Assembly (NCBI GenBank): GCA_026710865.1
Contig: JAPOQG010000395.1
Location: forward strand, 1 to 34,911
Source: Acidimicrobiaceae bacterium
Lineage (GTDB): Bacteria > Actinomycetota > Acidimicrobiia > Acidimicrobiales > Aldehydirespiratoraceae
Length of the DNA: 34,911 nucleotides
Direction: 5' to 3'
The translations under genes and the position numbers were made by a program. This document shows positions 33,316 through 34,911 of the stretch, in pieces (the stretch's first letter is position 1; each line of letters starts with the position of its first letter). The notes beneath the pieces are model-generated. The model searched no databases, was not told the DNA's origin, and saw nothing but the letters and a program-made list of their open reading frames with translations.

Positions 33316-33714
33316 CTACTCGGGAGTGGGCGAGAAGCCGTAGACCAGCATGCCCGGCACATCGCCCACGCATTCGAGCTGGTACTGCCAGCCGGGCGGA
33401 AGGTAGACCGCGTCGTTGGGCCCGAATTCCAGGACGCCTTCGTCCCACTCGAGGCGGAAGTGGCCGTGGAGGATGAAGTAGACCTCCTCCAGGTAGCCGT
33501 AGTGGTGGTCGTTCGGCTCGAGCTCGTCGTCGGCCTGCGTCGACCAGCGGTTGGTCTTCTCGCCGGGCTGCACCCACGCCACGCCCAGCAGCATGTTGGA
33601 CCCGCAGCGGGCGTTGGTGATCATCCTGGCGATACGGACCTTGGTGGGGGCGTCCTCGGGTGCTTTGATCTCCACCGACGACAGGGGCACGACTTGGGGC
33701 TTGTTCCTGGCCAC
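33316..33714 (-). CDS. Cupin-domain protein
   Basis: 132 residues with one cupin barrel: NDHHYGYLEEVYFILHGHFRLEW supplies the first motif (two His, Glu) and FGPNDAVYLPPGWQYQLECVGDVPG the second. Metal-binding His, Glu and possibly H in HGHF are visible. Small cupins act as dioxygenases, isomerases or ligand sensors. GTG 33714 has a leaderless -10 6 nt upstream. It is the first gene of the leftward catabolic unit and is divergent from an alpha/beta hydrolase across 64 bp. Confidence 0.85.
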   Translation of the reverse strand: MARNKPQVVPLSSVEIKAPEDAPTKVRIARMITNARCGSNMLLGVAWVQPGEKTNRWSTQADDELEPNDHHYGYLEEVYFILHGHFRLEWDEGVLEFGPNDAVYLPPGWQYQLECVGDVPGMLVYGFSPTPE

Positions 33715-33720
33715 GCCGGG

Positions 33721-33726
33721 AGTGTA
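33721..33726 (-). promoter_or_regulatory. -10 element TACACT, leaderless start of cupin gene
   Basis: TACACT (33726-33721 on the minus strand) ends 6 nt before GTG 33714. The 64-bp divergent gap must also serve the hydrolase at 33779. Confidence 0.4.
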
Positions 33727-33778
33727 TGACCCTGTCGGCGCGGGCGCAGGGTCCGCTCCGACCGCCGGGAGGCCGCCA

Positions 33779-34597
33779 GTGACAGGACCGATGATCTCCG
33801 CAGTGGCCGCCGGGGTGGCTTACGACGAGGCCGGGCAGGGGTCCGCGGTGGTCTTCAGCCACGGCTCCATGATGGATCGGACGATGTTCGAGCCCCAGAT
33901 GCAGGCTCTATGCGACCGCTACCGGGTCGTGGCCTTCGACCACCGCGCCCGGGGCCCGCGATCAGAGGGCCCGTACAGCCTCTATGACCTCGCTGACGAC
34001 TGTGTCCGGCTGCTGGACAGCCTGCAGATCGAGCGCTGCGTGATCGCCGGCATGTCGATGGGCGGCTGGATGGCGCTGCGTGTGGTGCTGGGCCACCCGG
34101 ATCGCATGGACGGCCTGGTCCTCATCGCAAGCAGTGGTCTGAGCTATTCCGACGCTGACCGGTCGAGTTGGGAGCAGCACTACCGGCCATTGCTCAGCAC
34201 AGAGCGCGTGGGTCGGGAGTTCGCGCTCGGCGAGGCGCAGGTCTGCTTCTCCGACTCGACGCGCCGCAACAACCCCGAGATGGTGAGGCACTGGGTTGAA
34301 CGCTGGGCCGGCTATCGCGGCCCCACGGTGTATGACGAGGTGTGCTCCTGGTTGATGCAGGACGACATCAGCGAACGTCTGGCAACGATCGACATCCCGA
34401 CGGTGGCCATCCACGGCCTCGAGGACGAGGCCATCGGGATCGAGGACGCCCGCACAACCGTCGCGGCCATCGGTTCAGCCTCGCTGGTGCCGGTGCCCGG
34501 CGCAGGCCACACCGTGAACCTCGAGAGTCCAGACCAGGTCAATGCAGCCCTGCGCGCCTTCCTGGTCGAGGTCTACGGCGAACCGGCCCGAGGCTGA
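33779..34597 (+). CDS. Alpha/beta-hydrolase fold enzyme
   Basis: 272 residues. VVFSHGSMMDRTMFEPQ (24-40), AFDHRARGPRSEGPYSLYDLADD, nucleophile S93 in IAGMSMGGWMALR, Asp in AIHGLEDEAIG and His in VPGAGHTVNLESP. The family is esterase, lactonase or C-C hydrolase. GTG 33779 follows GGGAGG by 6 nt; ATG 33791 is a later option. It is the third hydrolase within 14 kb of the oxygenase genes and probably belongs to the same catabolic island. The third dispersed repeat copy starts 15 bp after its stop. Confidence 0.85.
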   Translation: MTGPMISAVAAGVAYDEAGQGSAVVFSHGSMMDRTMFEPQMQALCDRYRVVAFDHRARGPRSEGPYSLYDLADDCVRLLDSLQIERCVIAGMSMGGWMALRVVLGHPDRMDGLVLIASSGLSYSDADRSSWEQHYRPLLSTERVGREFALGEAQVCFSDSTRRNNPEMVRHWVERWAGYRGPTVYDEVCSWLMQDDISERLATIDIPTVAIHGLEDEAIGIEDARTTVAAIGSASLVPVPGAGHTVNLESPDQVNAALRAFLVEVYGEPARG

Positions 34598-34612
34598 AGC
34601 TCCACGCCCTCA

Positions 34613-34722
34613 TTCCCGCTCATGTTCGCTGCGCTCACGGGCCGCCCAGACCGAGGCAACACAGCCCACGGCCTCGCGCCGTATGGGCCGCGTTGTCCGG
34701 CCTATTCGCTCGGCCTCTGGGG
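34613..34722 (+). repeat. Dispersed intergenic repeat, copy 3
   Basis: About 110 bp in the same order and orientation as 8461-8567, with small substitutions and 1-bp indels. It includes the potential stems CGAGGC...GCCTCG and CGGCC...GGCCG. It lies between the convergent hydrolase and the partial gene at the right edge. Confidence 0.85.
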
Positions 34723-34742
34723 GCCGTCCTCGCTCGATCGGC

Positions 34743-34911
34743 TCAAGGCTGCGGTGCGGTCGGCGGGCTGGCCCACGTCAGCCACCGGTCGGGATCGAGG
34801 GTGACGATGGCCCGGTCCTCGGCCCACACGATGGCCTCATCGGTGGGGCGGTAGCGCCCGAGGACCGCCTCCGTCATGGCCCGCACGAAGGCCTCGTCGT
34901 CCTCCATCGTC
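34743..34911 (-). CDS. C-terminal part of a gene running off the right edge
   Basis: The minus strand reads MEDDEAFVRAMTEAVLGRYR, PTDEAIVWAEDRAIVTLDPD, RWLTWASPPTAPQP and stops at 34743. ATG 34907 is possible as a start, which would give a complete 54-residue protein, but the frame is open to the edge, so it is more likely the C-terminus of a longer protein. Codon use fits a real gene. The product is not recognised; the part seen is acidic and probably helical at first. Confidence 0.5.
   Translation of the reverse strand, partial: TMEDDEAFVRAMTEAVLGRYRPTDEAIVWAEDRAIVTLDPDRWLTWASPPTAPQP

Overview
The window is high-GC DNA with dense genes on both strands, many GTG starts and many 1-20 bp gene overlaps. 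A mycothiol-conjugate amidase, a DUF222/HNH nuclease, a CYP-rich catabolic cluster and an F420-type (LLM) oxidoreductase all point to an actinobacterium. An environmental or symbiotic member of the class Acidimicrobiia is my best guess; this is inferred from gene content, not from a marker gene. There is no rRNA, tRNA or CRISPR array, and I saw no helix-turn-helix regulator gene anywhere in the window.

Layout. (1) 1-2.7 kb is accessory, low-density DNA. It holds a hairpin, a hypothetical membrane-anchored protein, the stump of an IS3-type transposase gene with two G-quadruplex motifs, a two-gene unknown cassette with a palindromic operator-like site, and a 64-residue conserved small protein with short tandem repeats. 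(2) 2.8-8.4 kb: a thermonuclease-like lipoprotein with a duplicated 36-bp segment in its leader, a YdjC-like deacetylase with altered active-site motifs, then a leftward block: MgtE-type transporter, tandem PhoU-TrkA_C regulator, Mca amidase and SCP2-like protein. (3) 8.5-17.8 kb: an orphan ParA ATPase with a small membrane protein, a RecB/Cas4-like Fe-S nuclease, topoisomerase IV subunits (parE, parC), a DUF222-HNH nuclease and a small PUA-like protein. (4) 17.8-23.6 kb: an NTF2-like protein, CaiB/BaiF CoA-transferase and Nudix hydrolase on the plus strand; an alpha/beta hydrolase and an ABC-2 exporter on the minus strand; and a DUF2007-like membrane protein. (5) 23.6-34.6 kb is a catabolic island: P450, SDR, VOC protein, amidohydrolase, two alpha/beta hydrolases, a haem-oxygenase-like diiron protein, a Rieske oxygenase alpha/beta pair, a second one-component Rieske oxygenase, an LLM flavin/F420 oxidoreductase and a cupin. 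Together they look like a pathway for an aromatic, alicyclic or steroid-like substrate. No ferredoxin or reductase for the oxygenases lies in the window.

Two window-wide patterns matter. A roughly 90-110 bp intergenic repeat occurs three times (8.46, 20.3 and 34.6 kb). Eleven start codons have a TANNNT hexamer 6-9 nt upstream and mostly no Shine-Dalgarno site, which is what leaderless transcription looks like; I used this to correct several starts (3697, 5815, 8586, 17255, 17795, 17839, 23138). Genes inside operons instead use 1-20 bp overlaps or a clear AGGAG site.
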